A stretch of 64,000 nucleotides of DNA from Hymenobacter rigui (GTDB lineage: Bacteria > Bacteroidota > Bacteroidia > Cytophagales > Hymenobacteraceae). This document shows, piece after piece, positions 41,817 through 51,038 of the stretch. The stretch spans positions 124,001 to 188,000 of the forward strand of contig NZ_RWIT01000004.1 of assembly GCF_003944715.1 (NCBI RefSeq), read 5' to 3'. A model generated the notes under the pieces. The model made no database searches and was not told the origin of the DNA. It saw nothing but the letters and a program-made list of their open reading frames with translations. A program made the position numbers and the translations under genes. The first letter of the stretch is position 1. Each line of letters opens with the position of its first letter.

Positions 41817-44033
41817 ATGAAATGGATTATTACGCTGCTGCTGCTGCTGCTGACCGGTCCTTTGCTGGCCCAGCAGCAGTATTGGAATGCCGACTATGAT
41901 TCCCTGTACTACTCGCTGAAACAGCAGCCGACGGATACCGCCCGCGTCCGGACGCTGGTGCATCTGTTGCGCATCACTGAGCTGTCGGAGCCCAGCCGCC
42001 GGGCCCAGGCCACGGAGCTGGTAGCGGAATTGCTGCGCCTGAATACCCATACGCAGCAGCTGCATACCGCTGCCCCATACCAGGAGCTGCAGGCCGGCCT
42101 GCGGCTATGGCAGCGCGAACAGTATTCGGGGGCACTGGCAGCCATGCAGCAGGCAATTGAGCTGTTTGATGAAGCCGGTCAGCCAATACCAGCCCTGCTG
42201 ATTGATCTGGCCCCCATTTACAACAAGCTGCGGGACTCCAATAAGCGCTTCGCCTACTTCAGCCGTAAGCTGCAGCAATACCGGGTGCATGGCCCTGTGG
42301 AGAATGAAGCGGCCTGTTACCTCGTGCTGGGGGGCACGTACCGGCACCGGGGCGACTACAATCAGGCCATCAGCCACTACCTGCACGCCGCCGATTTGCT
42401 GCAGCACTTCAACCGCCGCCTCTTCAGCAACGAGCTGATGGTGGCCGGCAGTACCTATGCCGAGTGGGGCAACCCCCAAAAGGCGTTGTATTATCTGCAG
42501 CAGGCTTCTCTCTGGAATGATAAATCGAAAATAGCCGGGCTGCAGCGTTTTTACTCTGAACACGCCGTTGCCAACCTCTACCTGCAGCAGCGGAACCTGC
42601 CGGCCGCTGCCCGCTTTATCCGGAAGGCCCTGCAAACTGCCCGGGCCGACTCATTGAACTCCGGCATCTATACTGCTTACGCACTGGTCCTGCAGAGTCA
42701 GCTGCTGATAGCCCGGGGACAAGCGGCGGCAGCGCTGCCACTGCTGAACCGGGTCCAGCACTTGTCTGATTCCCTGCAGATGGACATTACCGGCCGGCCC
42801 GGTGAGTTTGCGCTGGATGCTACTTGGGCTAATTACTACACTGCCCGGGCCAACTACGCGCAGGCTGAAAAACACTGGCAGAAAGCCTATGCCCTGGCTA
42901 CGGCGGCCAATTTCCAGATGCTGCGCCCCAAGTATCTGCGGGAGCTGGTACGGTTTGAGGCGGCGCACGGTACGCCCGCCAAAGCCCAGCAGTATAGCCT
43001 GGTTTACCTTGCCCTGCAGGATACGCTGAACAAGATGCAGGGCGGCAACCTGCTGGCGCAGTACGAAGGCGAGCGGGTAGAGCAAAAGCAAAATGAGCAG
43101 ATTATCCGGCTGCGGCAGGAAAAGGAGTTGCAGACCCTACGGCTCCGGCAGCGCAACCAGCTGTTGGCAGTGGCCTTGGCGGCGCTGGTACTCATTTCGG
43201 CACTGGGTATGATGGTGTACCGGCAGTTGCAAATCAACCGCCGTACCCTGGCCCAGCTCCGCCAGACCCAAAACCAGCTGGTACAGTCCGAAAAATGGGC
43301 GTTTGTGGGCGAGGTGTCGGCTGGTATTGCCCACGAGCTACAGAATCCGCTCAACTTCATGAAGCGGTTTGCGGAGGTAAGCACTACGCTTGTCGACAAT
43401 ATGGACCACCAGCCCGATAAGCCGGGGCTGGAACATGAAATCCTGCTGGGCCTGCGCCAGAACCTGCAGGAAATCAGCCAGCACGGCATGCGGGCTTCGG
43501 CCATCATCAAGGATATGCTGGAGCACGCCCGCACCGGTACGGGCCAGCGCGCTACCACCGACCTCAACGCCCTGGTGCTGGAGTACCTGCACCTGGCCCG
43601 CCAGAGCCAGGAGTTGCAGGAGTCGGCAGCCGTGGTAGGCGTGGAAACCAACCTGGCCCCCGACCTGCCCGCCGTGCCCGTGGTACCGCCCGATATGGGC
43701 CGGGTACTGCTGAACCTGTTCACCAACGCCTTCTATGCTGTTACGCAGCGCCAACGCTCCGGCGAGGCCAATTACGCCCCCCAGGTGCGCGTGGATAGCC
43801 GCCTGCTGCCCGGCGCGGTGCAGTTGCGCGTGTCGGATAACGGTACCGGTATGCCCGAGGAAGTGCGCCGTAAGGTGTTTGAGGCGTTTTTCACCACCAA
43901 ACCCTTAGGCGAGGGCACCGGCCTGGGCCTGTCCCTGTCGCACGACATTGTAAAGGGCCACGGCGGTACCATCAGTGTCGAATCGGCGGAAGGCCGGGGC
44001 ACCGAGTTTACTATCACGCTGCCGGTAACATAG
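41817..44033 (+). CDS. Sensor histidine kinase with periplasmic TPR domain
   Basis: A 738-aa protein. Signal peptide (ends LLAQQQ), then about 400 residues of TPR-like helical repeats in the periplasm (typical AxAxxxxxxAxxL spacings). One membrane helix near 450-470 (LLAVALAALVLISALGMMVY), a coiled coil, then the kinase core: H-box AHELQNP with His506, N-box LLNLFTNAFYAVTQRQ, G-boxes SDNGTGMPEE and GEGTGLGLSL. The type is common in Bacteroidota and usually signals through a separate LytTR or LuxR regulator; none is adjacent. Two short genes follow directly. Confidence 0.93.
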   Translation: MKWIITLLLLLLTGPLLAQQQYWNADYDSLYYSLKQQPTDTARVRTLVHLLRITELSEPSRRAQATELVAELLRLNTHTQQLHTAAPYQELQAGLRLWQREQYSGALAAMQQAIELFDEAGQPIPALLIDLAPIYNKLRDSNKRFAYFSRKLQQYRVHGPVENEAACYLVLGGTYRHRGDYNQAISHYLHAADLLQHFNRRLFSNELMVAGSTYAEWGNPQKALYYLQQASLWNDKSKIAGLQRFYSEHAVANLYLQQRNLPAAARFIRKALQTARADSLNSGIYTAYALVLQSQLLIARGQAAAALPLLNRVQHLSDSLQMDITGRPGEFALDATWANYYTARANYAQAEKHWQKAYALATAANFQMLRPKYLRELVRFEAAHGTPAKAQQYSLVYLALQDTLNKMQGGNLLAQYEGERVEQKQNEQIIRLRQEKELQTLRLRQRNQLLAVALAALVLISALGMMVYRQLQINRRTLAQLRQTQNQLVQSEKWAFVGEVSAGIAHELQNPLNFMKRFAEVSTTLVDNMDHQPDKPGLEHEILLGLRQNLQEISQHGMRASAIIKDMLEHARTGTGQRATTDLNALVLEYLHLARQSQELQESAAVVGVETNLAPDLPAVPVVPPDMGRVLLNLFTNAFYAVTQRQRSGEANYAPQVRVDSRLLPGAVQLRVSDNGTGMPEEVRRKVFEAFFTTKPLGEGTGLGLSLSHDIVKGHGGTISVESAEGRGTEFTITLPVT

Positions 44034-44034
44034 C

Positions 44035-44442
44035 ATGCCGCCAGATGCCAACTACTACATCAGTTGGTGCCGCTGGCAGGGGCAGGATTGGTATTCGCTG
44101 TGGTGGACTGCTGAGGAAGCCGACGGGCTATGGGCCAATGAAGCCGGGCGGGTGCCCCGATATACTTCACCGGCTGGAGTGCGGCAGTTAGCTGATTGTC
44201 TGGGTGTGCAATTGGTGCCGGAAGAGCCATTGCTGCAAAAAATGGATGATGTCTTCAACTGGCTAAGCCACCCGGCAAAGAATCCGCTAAAGGAGACTCT
44301 GACGGTGTGGAATATGTTCGATGACTTGAGCAGTGGCATTGACAAGCCGTTTCTGGGGAACCAAGAAGGTACAATTCGGAATAGAGTATTCGATAAGCTG
44401 TATCTGAACGACGGTATCATTCAGCTTAACCAGAAAGGGTAG
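44035..44442 (+). CDS. Hypothetical protein, 135 aa
   Basis: Starts 1 nt after the kinase stop codon, so it may be translationally linked or just adjacent. Trp-rich N-terminus (ISWCRWQGQDWYSLWW) and a C-terminal helix region; no signal peptide. GC is lower than in the kinase. No family is recognised; the size and composition resemble immunity-like singletons. Confidence 0.6.
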   Translation: MPPDANYYISWCRWQGQDWYSLWWTAEEADGLWANEAGRVPRYTSPAGVRQLADCLGVQLVPEEPLLQKMDDVFNWLSHPAKNPLKETLTVWNMFDDLSSGIDKPFLGNQEGTIRNRVFDKLYLNDGIIQLNQKG

Positions 44443-44583
44443 ATGGATTTTCGCGGGCCGCATACGCACCCGTGGAAGCCCCGGTGGCGTCGGCAGGAGT
44501 TGAAGGTGCTACGGCGGATTCTGCTGCAGGGCTTTCGGTTGTGGGAGCGGTACACGTACGCCGTGCCCGTCACTGCTGAATAA
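44443..44583 (+). CDS. Possible small basic protein, 46 aa
   Basis: ATG 44443 directly follows the stop of the 44035 gene. Basic, Trp- and Arg-rich (PHTHPWKPRWRRQELKVL). No promoter of its own; coupling to the previous gene would be the only way to express it. Tentative. Confidence 0.35.
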   Translation: MDFRGPHTHPWKPRWRRQELKVLRRILLQGFRLWERYTYAVPVTAE

Positions 44584-44618
44584 AAACAGTCCGGACTTAT
44601 TGGGAGCCTAAACCGGCG

Positions 44619-44626
44619 TAGCTTTG
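44619..44626 (+). promoter_or_regulatory. -7 box TAGCTTTG of the helicase gene
   Basis: Perfect TAnnTTTG match, 21 nt before ATG 44648. The -33 element is not obvious. Confidence 0.65.
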
Positions 44627-44647
44627 TTGTAGCCGAATATCCCGCTT

Positions 44648-46072
44648 ATGCTCTCCCTTCGAACTCCCTCCGTCCGCGACCATTTTCCCTACGAGCCCAC
44701 CCAGGACCAGGCCACACTGTTCAAGCAGCTGGATAAATTTTTGGGTGATGCGCTGCCGGGGCGGAAGGCGTTTGTGCTGCGCGGCTATGCCGGTACCGGC
44801 AAAACCACCGTGGTCAGCGCCCTGGTACAGTGGCTGCACCAGATGGGCCGCAAATACGTGCTGATGGCCCCCACCGGCCGGGCCGCCAAAGTGATGAGCA
44901 CCTACTCGGGTGTGGCCGCCAGCACCATCCACAAGAAAATTTACCGCCAAACCAGCGGCTCGCCGGCTCAGGGTCTGTCGTTTCAGCGCCAGCCCAACCG
45001 CGCCCAGGACACGCTGTTCATCGTGGATGAGGCGTCCATGATTTCCGACGAAAAGGCTTTCGGGGAAAACGGCCTGCTCGATGATTTGATGAACTATGTG
45101 TTCGAGAAGCCTTCGAACCGGCTGCTGCTTATCGGCGACACGGCCCAGCTGCCGCCGGTGGGCCAGCTGCTCAGCCCCGCGCTGGATGCCGAGCTGCTGC
45201 GCGGCCGTTTCCGGGCCGATGTAGCCTCGGTGGAGCTGCGCCAGGTAATGCGCCAGGCTGAGTCATCGGGCATTTTGATGAATGCCACCGTGCTGCGCGA
45301 GGAACTGCGGGAAGAGCATCCGCACATTCAGTTTTTCACCAAAGGCTACCCCGATATTTTCTCGATGGGCGGCGACAAGCTGGAGGACGGTCTGCGCTGG
45401 GCCTACAAAAACTTCGGCCACGAAAACAGCACCATCATCTGCCGCTCCAACAAGAACGCCAACCAGTACAACCAGTACATCCGGCGCATCCTGTTTGAGG
45501 CCGAAGACGAAATAGAGTCGGGCGACTACCTGATGGTAGTGCGCAACAACTACTACTGGCTTCCCAAAGACTCTGAAATCGGGTTTTTGGCCAACGGCGA
45601 CTTTGTGCAGGTGGTGAAAATTCTGCGCACCACCGAGGAGTTCGGGTTCCGCTTCGCCGATGCCCGCGTGCGGCTGGTGGACTATCCCGACGAACCCGAC
45701 ATGGAGATAAAGCTGCTGCTGGACACGCTGCACACCGAAAGCCCCGCCCTGCCTGCCGACCGGAATAAAGCCCTCTATGATGCCATCAGCGAGGATTATG
45801 CCCACCTGCAAACCAAGAAAGACCGGACCGCCGCCCTGCGCAAAGACCCCTATCTGAATGCGCTGCAGGTGAAGTTTGCCTATGCCCTTACCTGCCACAA
45901 AGCCCAGGGCGGCCAATGGCAGGCCGTGTTTGTAGACCACGGCTTTCTGAAGGAAGACATGGTCAACTCCGAGTTTGCCCGCTGGCTCTATACCGCCGTT
46001 ACCCGTTCCTCCGAAAAACTGTTCCTGCTCAACTTCAACAAGAATTTGATTGGCGACGAGGCTGAGGATTAA
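44648..46072 (+). CDS. RecD-like / exonuclease V alpha-type SF1 helicase
   Basis: A 474-aa SF1B ATPase: Walker A GYAGTGKTT near residue 44, APTGRAAKVMS near 74, Walker B FIVDEASMIS near 121, GDTAQLPPVG near 161, and a C-terminal UvrD_C_2 part with ALTCHKAQGGQW and WLYTAVTRS near 417-455. It would unwind DNA in the 5' to 3' direction. It is a short RecD-like form without RecB/C neighbours, so it acts alone (DNA repair or replication). Confidence 0.92.
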   Translation: MLSLRTPSVRDHFPYEPTQDQATLFKQLDKFLGDALPGRKAFVLRGYAGTGKTTVVSALVQWLHQMGRKYVLMAPTGRAAKVMSTYSGVAASTIHKKIYRQTSGSPAQGLSFQRQPNRAQDTLFIVDEASMISDEKAFGENGLLDDLMNYVFEKPSNRLLLIGDTAQLPPVGQLLSPALDAELLRGRFRADVASVELRQVMRQAESSGILMNATVLREELREEHPHIQFFTKGYPDIFSMGGDKLEDGLRWAYKNFGHENSTIICRSNKNANQYNQYIRRILFEAEDEIESGDYLMVVRNNYYWLPKDSEIGFLANGDFVQVVKILRTTEEFGFRFADARVRLVDYPDEPDMEIKLLLDTLHTESPALPADRNKALYDAISEDYAHLQTKKDRTAALRKDPYLNALQVKFAYALTCHKAQGGQWQAVFVDHGFLKEDMVNSEFARWLYTAVTRSSEKLFLLNFNKNLIGDEAED

Positions 46073-46197
46073 AACTAAGCTGGTATTCCGACCAGTGAGA
46101 GGAAGGATAGTTTCGGTGAAGAACAGAACCCAAACAGACTGCTCTGGTGTTGTACTTCACGCGGGCTTCACCTGCCTGGGTGAAAACTGGCACGTAA

Positions 46198-46228
46198 CTT
46201 GGCTGGGCGGCTGAAACGCCTAATTTTG
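46198..46228 (+). promoter_or_regulatory. Promoter CTTG-N19-TAATTTTG
   Basis: -7 box TAATTTTG (46221-46228) matches fully and CTTG (46198-46201) is one mismatch from TTTG, spacing 19 nt, before the DUF1573 gene. Confidence 0.75.
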
Positions 46229-46262
46229 CTTACCTTCCAAACGCATTTTACGCATTCATCCT

Positions 46263-46802
46263 ATGAAAAAAGCGCTTATTCTGGCCCTTTCGCTGTCGGT
46301 GATGGGCCTGGCGGCTCAGGCCCAAACGGCCGCCGTACAACCGGCCAACGCCCAAACCAAAGTAGCCGGCCCGCAAATCCAGTTTGAGGAAATGAAGTAT
46401 GACTTCGGTTCTGTACATACTGGTGATGTAGTGGAGCATACCTTCAAATTCAAGAACGTAGGCACTCAGCCGCTCATCATTTCCAACATTGGCGTAAGCT
46501 GCGGCTGCACCACCCCGGAATGGACGCGCGACCCGGTGATGCCCGGTAAATCCGGCACCATCACGGCCAAATTCAACTCGTCCGGCAAGTTCGGGATGCA
46601 GAACAAGGTGCTGACCGTGGAATCGAACTCTATAGGCGGCAACGCCATGGTTTCTCTGGTGGGTGACGTGAAAGAGGCCGGCGCTACCGTATCGGCTGCT
46701 CCGGCTCCCGCCACTACCGATGTAGCCACCGATGCCAAAGACGCCAAGCAGAAAGTGAAAGCCGGCGACAATAAAATCAAGGCCAAGAAGAAGGCTTTCT
46801 AG
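46263..46802 (+). CDS. DUF1573 family periplasmic protein
   Basis: A 179-aa exported protein with a signal peptide (MKKALILALSLSVMG...AQA, about 20 residues). The DUF1573 Ig-like domain spans about residues 38-140 with FEEMKYDFGSVHTGDVVEHTF and VSCGCTTPEW (conserved Cys). The tail is Lys-rich. Common in Bacteroidota; sometimes in surface or sugar-uptake proteins, no defined function. Confidence 0.92.
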   Translation: MKKALILALSLSVMGLAAQAQTAAVQPANAQTKVAGPQIQFEEMKYDFGSVHTGDVVEHTFKFKNVGTQPLIISNIGVSCGCTTPEWTRDPVMPGKSGTITAKFNSSGKFGMQNKVLTVESNSIGGNAMVSLVGDVKEAGATVSAAPAPATTDVATDAKDAKQKVKAGDNKIKAKKKAF

Positions 46803-46825
46803 TATCAGTTGCCTTTCAGACGCAC

Positions 46826-46866
46826 AAAAAAAGCGGCTTACCAGTTCTGGCAAGCCGCTTTTTTAT
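46826..46866. terminator. Bidirectional terminator
   Basis: 12-bp stem AAAAAGCGGCTT/AAGCCGCTTTTT (46828-46839, 46852-46863) with A- and T-runs on both sides, between the convergent DUF1573 and DUF423 genes. Confidence 0.93.
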
Positions 46867-46883
46867 GTAGCAGAAGTTTAGCT

Positions 46884-47261
46884 CTATAACTGCCGCGCCG
46901 CCAGCAGCAGCACAATCCAGCCGGCAATAAACAGCACCCCGCCGATGGGCGTAACGGCCCCCAGCTTGGTGATGCCCGTGAGGCACAACACGTATAGCGA
47001 GCCGCTGAAAATGAGAATACCGCCCAGCCACAGCCAGGCCACCGTGCCCAGGCTCCGCAATTCCGGTTTTATATACCACAGCACGCCCACGGCCAACAGG
47101 GCCAGCGTATGGAAAAACTGGTAGCGTACGGCCGTTTCAAAGGTTTCGAAGCGGCCAGCGGCCTCCAGCATCTTGCGCAGTCCGTGCGCGGCAAAGGCCC
47201 CGATGCCTACGCTGAGGGCACCTAACAACGCAGCCAGTTGAATAATGAGTCGTGCAGTCAT
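46884..47261 (-). CDS. DUF423 membrane protein
   Basis: A 125-aa protein with four hydrophobic segments. It has the DUF423 signature GAFAAHGL near residue 20, RYQFFHTLALL near 45 and LTGITKLGAVTPIGG near 93. Start at ATG 47261. Function unknown (YwdK/YgdD family). Confidence 0.92.
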   Translation of the reverse strand: MTARLIIQLAALLGALSVGIGAFAAHGLRKMLEAAGRFETFETAVRYQFFHTLALLAVGVLWYIKPELRSLGTVAWLWLGGILIFSGSLYVLCLTGITKLGAVTPIGGVLFIAGWIVLLLAARQL

Positions 47262-47269
47262 GTGTGTGT

Positions 47270-47373
47270 CGTTGTTGGTTTTTCGTTGCTCGTTGTCAGG
47301 TGTTCGTTGCTGGGGCAAAAGCAATAGGAGTCCTGCCCCTGATAACTGACAACCAGCAACTGACAACTAAGAA
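47270..47373. repeat. Inverted repeat, GTTGTCAG family
   Basis: GTTGTCAG (47292-47299) and CTGACAAC (47346-47353) plus CTGACAACTAAG near the right end. Imperfect pairing with the other words; the same TTGTTAGTTG/CAACTAACAA word class as 1590-1724. Confidence 0.5.
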
Positions 47374-47374
47374 T

Positions 47375-48040
47375 TTATCTGGCTCCAAAAATAGCGCTGC
47401 CTACCCGGATAAGCGTGCTGCCTTCGCGCAGGGCCAGCGGGAAATCGGAGCTCATGCCCATCGATACTTCCCGGAAGGCTTCATCATCAGCAAAATAGAG
47501 GGCTTTCAGCTTGTCGAAATAGCCGCGCAGCGTCCGGAATTCGCGGCGCAGCTGGTCTTCATCGGTGGTGAAGGTGGCCACGCCCATTATCCCCGTGAGG
47601 CGCACGTGGCGCAGGCTGCGGAACTCTTCGGAACGCAGTATTTCCTCCGCTTCGGGCAGCGAGAGGCCAGTTTTGGTTTCCTCATCGGCAATATGAAACT
47701 GCAGCAGCCCCTCAATTACGCGGTTGTGCTTGGCGGCCTGTCGCTCAATTTCCAGCAGCAGCTTCAGGCTGTCAATGCTCTGGATGGTATGCACGAACGG
47801 GGCAATGTACTTCACCTTGTTGGTCTGCAGATGCCCAATGAGGTGCCACTCCACGTCGGCGGGCAGCTCGGGCTGCTTGGCCGTCATTTCCTGCACCCGG
47901 TTTTCGCCAAACAGGCGGACTCCGGTATCGTAGGCTTCCTGCAGGCGCTCCACGGGGTGCGTTTTGGTGACGACCACCAGCCGGGCATTGGTGCCGGTGA
48001 GCTGTTGTTGAATACGGTGCAGGTTATCGGCAATGGACAT
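47375..48040 (-). CDS. YggS family PLP-binding protein
   Basis: A 221-aa PLP homeostasis protein (YggS/PROSC). LVVVTKTHP near residue 22 carries the PLP Lys, then FGENRVQE near 44, EWHLIGHLQTNKVK near 64 and MGMSSDFPLALREGSTLIRVG near 193. Start at ATG 48040. The gene is 11 nt behind BatA and thus part of its operon. Confidence 0.95.
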   Translation of the reverse strand: MSIADNLHRIQQQLTGTNARLVVVTKTHPVERLQEAYDTGVRLFGENRVQEMTAKQPELPADVEWHLIGHLQTNKVKYIAPFVHTIQSIDSLKLLLEIERQAAKHNRVIEGLLQFHIADEETKTGLSLPEAEEILRSEEFRSLRHVRLTGIMGVATFTTDEDQLRREFRTLRGYFDKLKALYFADDEAFREVSMGMSSDFPLALREGSTLIRVGSAIFGAR

Positions 48041-48051
48041 ATGAAACGGTG

Positions 48052-49095
48052 TTAATCTTCCAGCGCATTTGTGAGGAAGGTGTTTTTCAGGGCCAGCCAC
48101 AGCAGCCACAGCCCCACGCACCAGAACAGATAAGTACGGTAATAGTCCTGGGTATTGCGGTAGCGGGTCTGCTTGATTTCGGACTTCTCGTAGCGGTTGA
48201 TCTGGCTGAAAATCTGGCGCAGGCCGGCGTTGTCGGTAGCCCGGAAGAAACGACCCTCACCGGCCTGGGCCAGCTGGCGCATGGTGGTTTCGTCGAGGCG
48301 GGTATCCACGTAGCGGGGCCGGCCCGCCGCATCGGTGCCGTAGGGCACAATGCCATCCTGCCCCAGCCCAATGGTGTACAGTTTTAGCCCGTAGGCGTGG
48401 GCCAGCTGCGCCGAGGTAAGCGGGTCGAGGGAGCCGGCTGTGTTTTCACCATCTGAAATCAGGATGCACACTTTGGTGCGGGAACGGGAGTCGCGCAGGC
48501 GGTTGGTGGCTACGCCCAGGGCGGTGCCAATGGCCGTACCATCGTTCGGAATCATCCCCAAGCGCAGGCTCTGCAGGTCGTCGCGCAGCAGGTCGTAGTC
48601 GGTAGTGAGTGGGGCCAGTGAGTAGGCGTCGCCGGCAAACACCACCAGCCCGATCCGGTCACCCTGGCGGCCATCAATAAATTCCCGGGCCACGCGTTTG
48701 GCCGCCTCCAGCCGGTTAGGGCGCAGGTCCTGCAGCTCCATCGACCCCGATACGTCAACGACCAGCAGAATATCAATGCCTTCCCCGGTTTGCACCACCC
48801 GCTCATCGGTGCGCTGGGGGCGGGCTAGGGCCACAATACCAAAGCACAAACTCAGGGCCAGCATCACATCGGGCACAAACCGCAGCAGGGTGCTCCAGTC
48901 GCGGGGCAACTGCCCGGCCACGAAGGCCACGCCCAGCCGGGAGCGACGACGGCGGGCTAGTATCCAGCGCACTACAAACAGCAGGGGCACCAGCGGCATC
49001 AGCAGCAACAGGCGCGGCTGCTCCCAGCTATAGCTGGCCAGCGTGCTGTAGCGCACACTATCCAGCAGGGAGGTCAGAGCATCGGGCCAGGGCAT
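48052..49095 (-). CDS. vWA domain protein, BatA-like
   Basis: A 347-aa membrane protein: helices near 28-46 and 74-92, then a vWA domain with MIDAS DVSGS at 114-118 and a C-terminal helix near 320-338. Similar to BatA/aerotolerance proteins, whose role is with MoxR ATPases in envelope maintenance. The operon order here is DUF58, the periplasmic protein below, BatA, yggS; no moxR or batB-E are seen in the window. Confidence 0.9.
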   Translation of the reverse strand: MPWPDALTSLLDSVRYSTLASYSWEQPRLLLLMPLVPLLFVVRWILARRRRSRLGVAFVAGQLPRDWSTLLRFVPDVMLALSLCFGIVALARPQRTDERVVQTGEGIDILLVVDVSGSMELQDLRPNRLEAAKRVAREFIDGRQGDRIGLVVFAGDAYSLAPLTTDYDLLRDDLQSLRLGMIPNDGTAIGTALGVATNRLRDSRSRTKVCILISDGENTAGSLDPLTSAQLAHAYGLKLYTIGLGQDGIVPYGTDAAGRPRYVDTRLDETTMRQLAQAGEGRFFRATDNAGLRQIFSQINRYEKSEIKQTRYRNTQDYYRTYLFWCVGLWLLWLALKNTFLTNALED

Positions 49096-49170
49096 GAACG
49101 GCAGAAAGGTGAAAGATCAAAAGTAAACAGGAAACGCGGGTTGCAGGGCCACGGGTCGGCGACCAAACAA

Positions 49171-50115
49171 CTAGTTGGCGGCGTACACCTTTTGAAACTG
49201 CCGCTCGGCAAAGGTGCGCAGCAGCACGAAGGCTAGGTCGGTTTCCGTATCGTCTTCTGAAAACTGATTGCCATACACTACCCGGTCGGCAAGGCGCAGG
49301 GCCAGGCTTACATCGGCGTCGTTCTGGTAATGGGCCACAATTTCGCGGGTAGTCAGGCTGCTGATGTTGTTGTCTTCCAGGGTGGAGAGGTAGTTTTTCC
49401 AGAGCGTAATGGCGCGCTCCATGTTGGTAAGGGAGCGGGAGAGGGTGAAGCGCTCCACGTGGCGGGCATACTGGGCCAGGAAATACGCGTGGTTTTTCCG
49501 CAGCCGGTAGCGGCGGTAGCGGCTGCGCAGGCTGCGCCGGAAACCCAGCACCAGCCCGCCGGCTATCAGCAGGACCAGCGCCAGCCCGGCCAGCCAGTAG
49601 GGGTAATTGAATTGCTCCTGCACGGGCAGCAGCTGCAGGTTAGGGCGCAGCATGGGCGGGGCCTGTACATCGGTTTCGGGCGGTACGGTGCGCACCAGCC
49701 GCACCCGGGCCGGGGTGGTGGCCAGCAGCAGCGTGTCGCGGCCGCGCAGCAGGGTTACCGGCAGTGTGAGGGTCTGCACCGAGTCGAGGCTGAACGTGCG
49801 CAGACGGTACACGGCGCGGTCGAGGCTGCGGCCCTGGCGGGTGCGGGTAGGGTAGTAGCGCCGGCTTACGTACTCAAACGGGGCAAAATCGGCCGCCGAG
49901 TCGGGGAAGATGACGGCCAGTCCGGGCACATGGCGGTAGGTCAGCTCGTACTGTACAATCTCGCCCACCCGCACGCCCGGCCGCTGAAACGAGCCGTGCG
50001 GCAGGCTGTCGGGCAGGGTTTGGGCCGGGGCCAATAGCGGCATGCCCAGCAGCCACAGCAGTAGCAGCAGGCCTGCGCGTCGGTAGGTGCGGGCGGGTTG
50101 GCTATCCACGGGCAC
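49171..50115 (-). CDS. BatD/DUF4381-like envelope protein
   Basis: A 314-aa protein with a signal peptide or anchor (GLLLLLWLLGMPLLAPAQ), a beta-rich domain (VGEIVQYELTYRHVPG, TLPVTLLRGRDTLLLATTPARV), one membrane helix near 175-195 (YWLAGLALVLLIAGGLVLGF), and a cytosolic tail. GTG start at 50115, overlapping the end of the DUF58 gene by 14 nt, which favours coupling. The place in the operon and shape fit the BatD/DUF4381 protein of MoxR clusters. Confidence 0.78.
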   Translation of the reverse strand: MPVDSQPARTYRRAGLLLLLWLLGMPLLAPAQTLPDSLPHGSFQRPGVRVGEIVQYELTYRHVPGLAVIFPDSAADFAPFEYVSRRYYPTRTRQGRSLDRAVYRLRTFSLDSVQTLTLPVTLLRGRDTLLLATTPARVRLVRTVPPETDVQAPPMLRPNLQLLPVQEQFNYPYWLAGLALVLLIAGGLVLGFRRSLRSRYRRYRLRKNHAYFLAQYARHVERFTLSRSLTNMERAITLWKNYLSTLEDNNISSLTTREIVAHYQNDADVSLALRLADRVVYGNQFSEDDTETDLAFVLLRTFAERQFQKVYAAN

Positions 50116-51001
50116 CGCGCTGGTTACGCCGCCGGAACAGATTCACCAGCTGCGGAATGAAGTCGGAATCGGTGGCAATGGAGAGGTATTCGGTGCGGTG
50201 GCGGCGGCAGATCTGGCCAATCTGCTCCCGGTTCTGCTCGTAGGTGGCCCGGTAGCGCGCCCGGAAAGCCGCCGATGAGGTATTGACCCACACCGTGCGG
50301 CCCGATTCCTGGTCGTGCAGCGGAATAATGCCCAGCGGCGGAAATTCCCGCTCCCGCTTGTCCAGCAGCTGCAGCACCACCAAATCGTGCTTGCGGGCCA
50401 GCATCGTCAGCTCCCGCTCGTATTCCGTGTCAATGAAATCCGAAATCAGCAGCACAATGGTACGGCGCTTGAGCAGTCCCAGGGCCTGCTTGATACCGGC
50501 GGCCACGGCCGTGCTGCGGCTGCGGGGCTCCAGCGCAAACAGCCGCTTAATGAGGGCATATGCGTGGCGCGTGCCTTTGCCGGGCGCTTGGTACAGCTCT
50601 TTTTGGTCGGAGAAAGCCAGAATACCCAACTGGGCATCCTGCCGGGCGGCGGCCAGGGCCAGCACCCCGCAGATTTCGCGGCCCACATCCAGCTTGCGGC
50701 GGCCTTCGGCCCCTACCTGCTGAGAGGCACTCACGTCCAGCAGCAGCAGCACCTGCTGCTCCCGCTCTTCCTTGTAAGTTTTGACGAACGTGCCATGCCC
50801 CTTGCTGGATACGGCCCAGTCGATGGCCCGCACCTCGTCGCCGTACTGGTAAAGGCGCACATCATCAAACTCCAGCCCGGTGCCTTTAAAAACCGAATGA
50901 AAATCGCCCTGCAATTGCGCATCCACCGCCTTCAGGATGCGTATTTCCATCTGGCGGAGCTTGCGTACAAGTTGCTGGAAAGGCGAATCGGCAGGTTTCA
51001 T
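50102..51001 (-). CDS. DUF58 family protein
   Basis: A 299-aa cytosolic protein. GLEFDDVRLYQYGDEVRAIDW near residue 42 and the vWA-like LLLLDVSASQ (Asp89) are typical of DUF58. It starts the operon with the periplasmic protein and BatA. It differs from the DUF58 at 29718, so this genome has at least two such proteins. Confidence 0.92.
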   Translation of the reverse strand: MKPADSPFQQLVRKLRQMEIRILKAVDAQLQGDFHSVFKGTGLEFDDVRLYQYGDEVRAIDWAVSSKGHGTFVKTYKEEREQQVLLLLDVSASQQVGAEGRRKLDVGREICGVLALAAARQDAQLGILAFSDQKELYQAPGKGTRHAYALIKRLFALEPRSRSTAVAAGIKQALGLLKRRTIVLLISDFIDTEYERELTMLARKHDLVVLQLLDKREREFPPLGIIPLHDQESGRTVWVNTSSAAFRARYRATYEQNREQIGQICRRHRTEYLSIATDSDFIPQLVNLFRRRNQRGARG

Positions 51002-51025
51002 TTCGACTAAACTACGGCTTCCTCC

Positions 51026-51033
51026 TAACTTTG
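51026..51033 (+). promoter_or_regulatory. -7 box TAACTTTG of the DUF4296 gene
   Basis: Perfect match; ends 5 nt before the GTG start at 51039, so the transcript would begin at the start codon. Confidence 0.65.
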
Positions 51034-51038
51034 CTACC

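Noticed and set aside
44035..44583. Toxin-antitoxin pair
   Set aside because: Sizes and tight spacing fit, but neither product resembles a toxin or antitoxin and no own promoter is visible.
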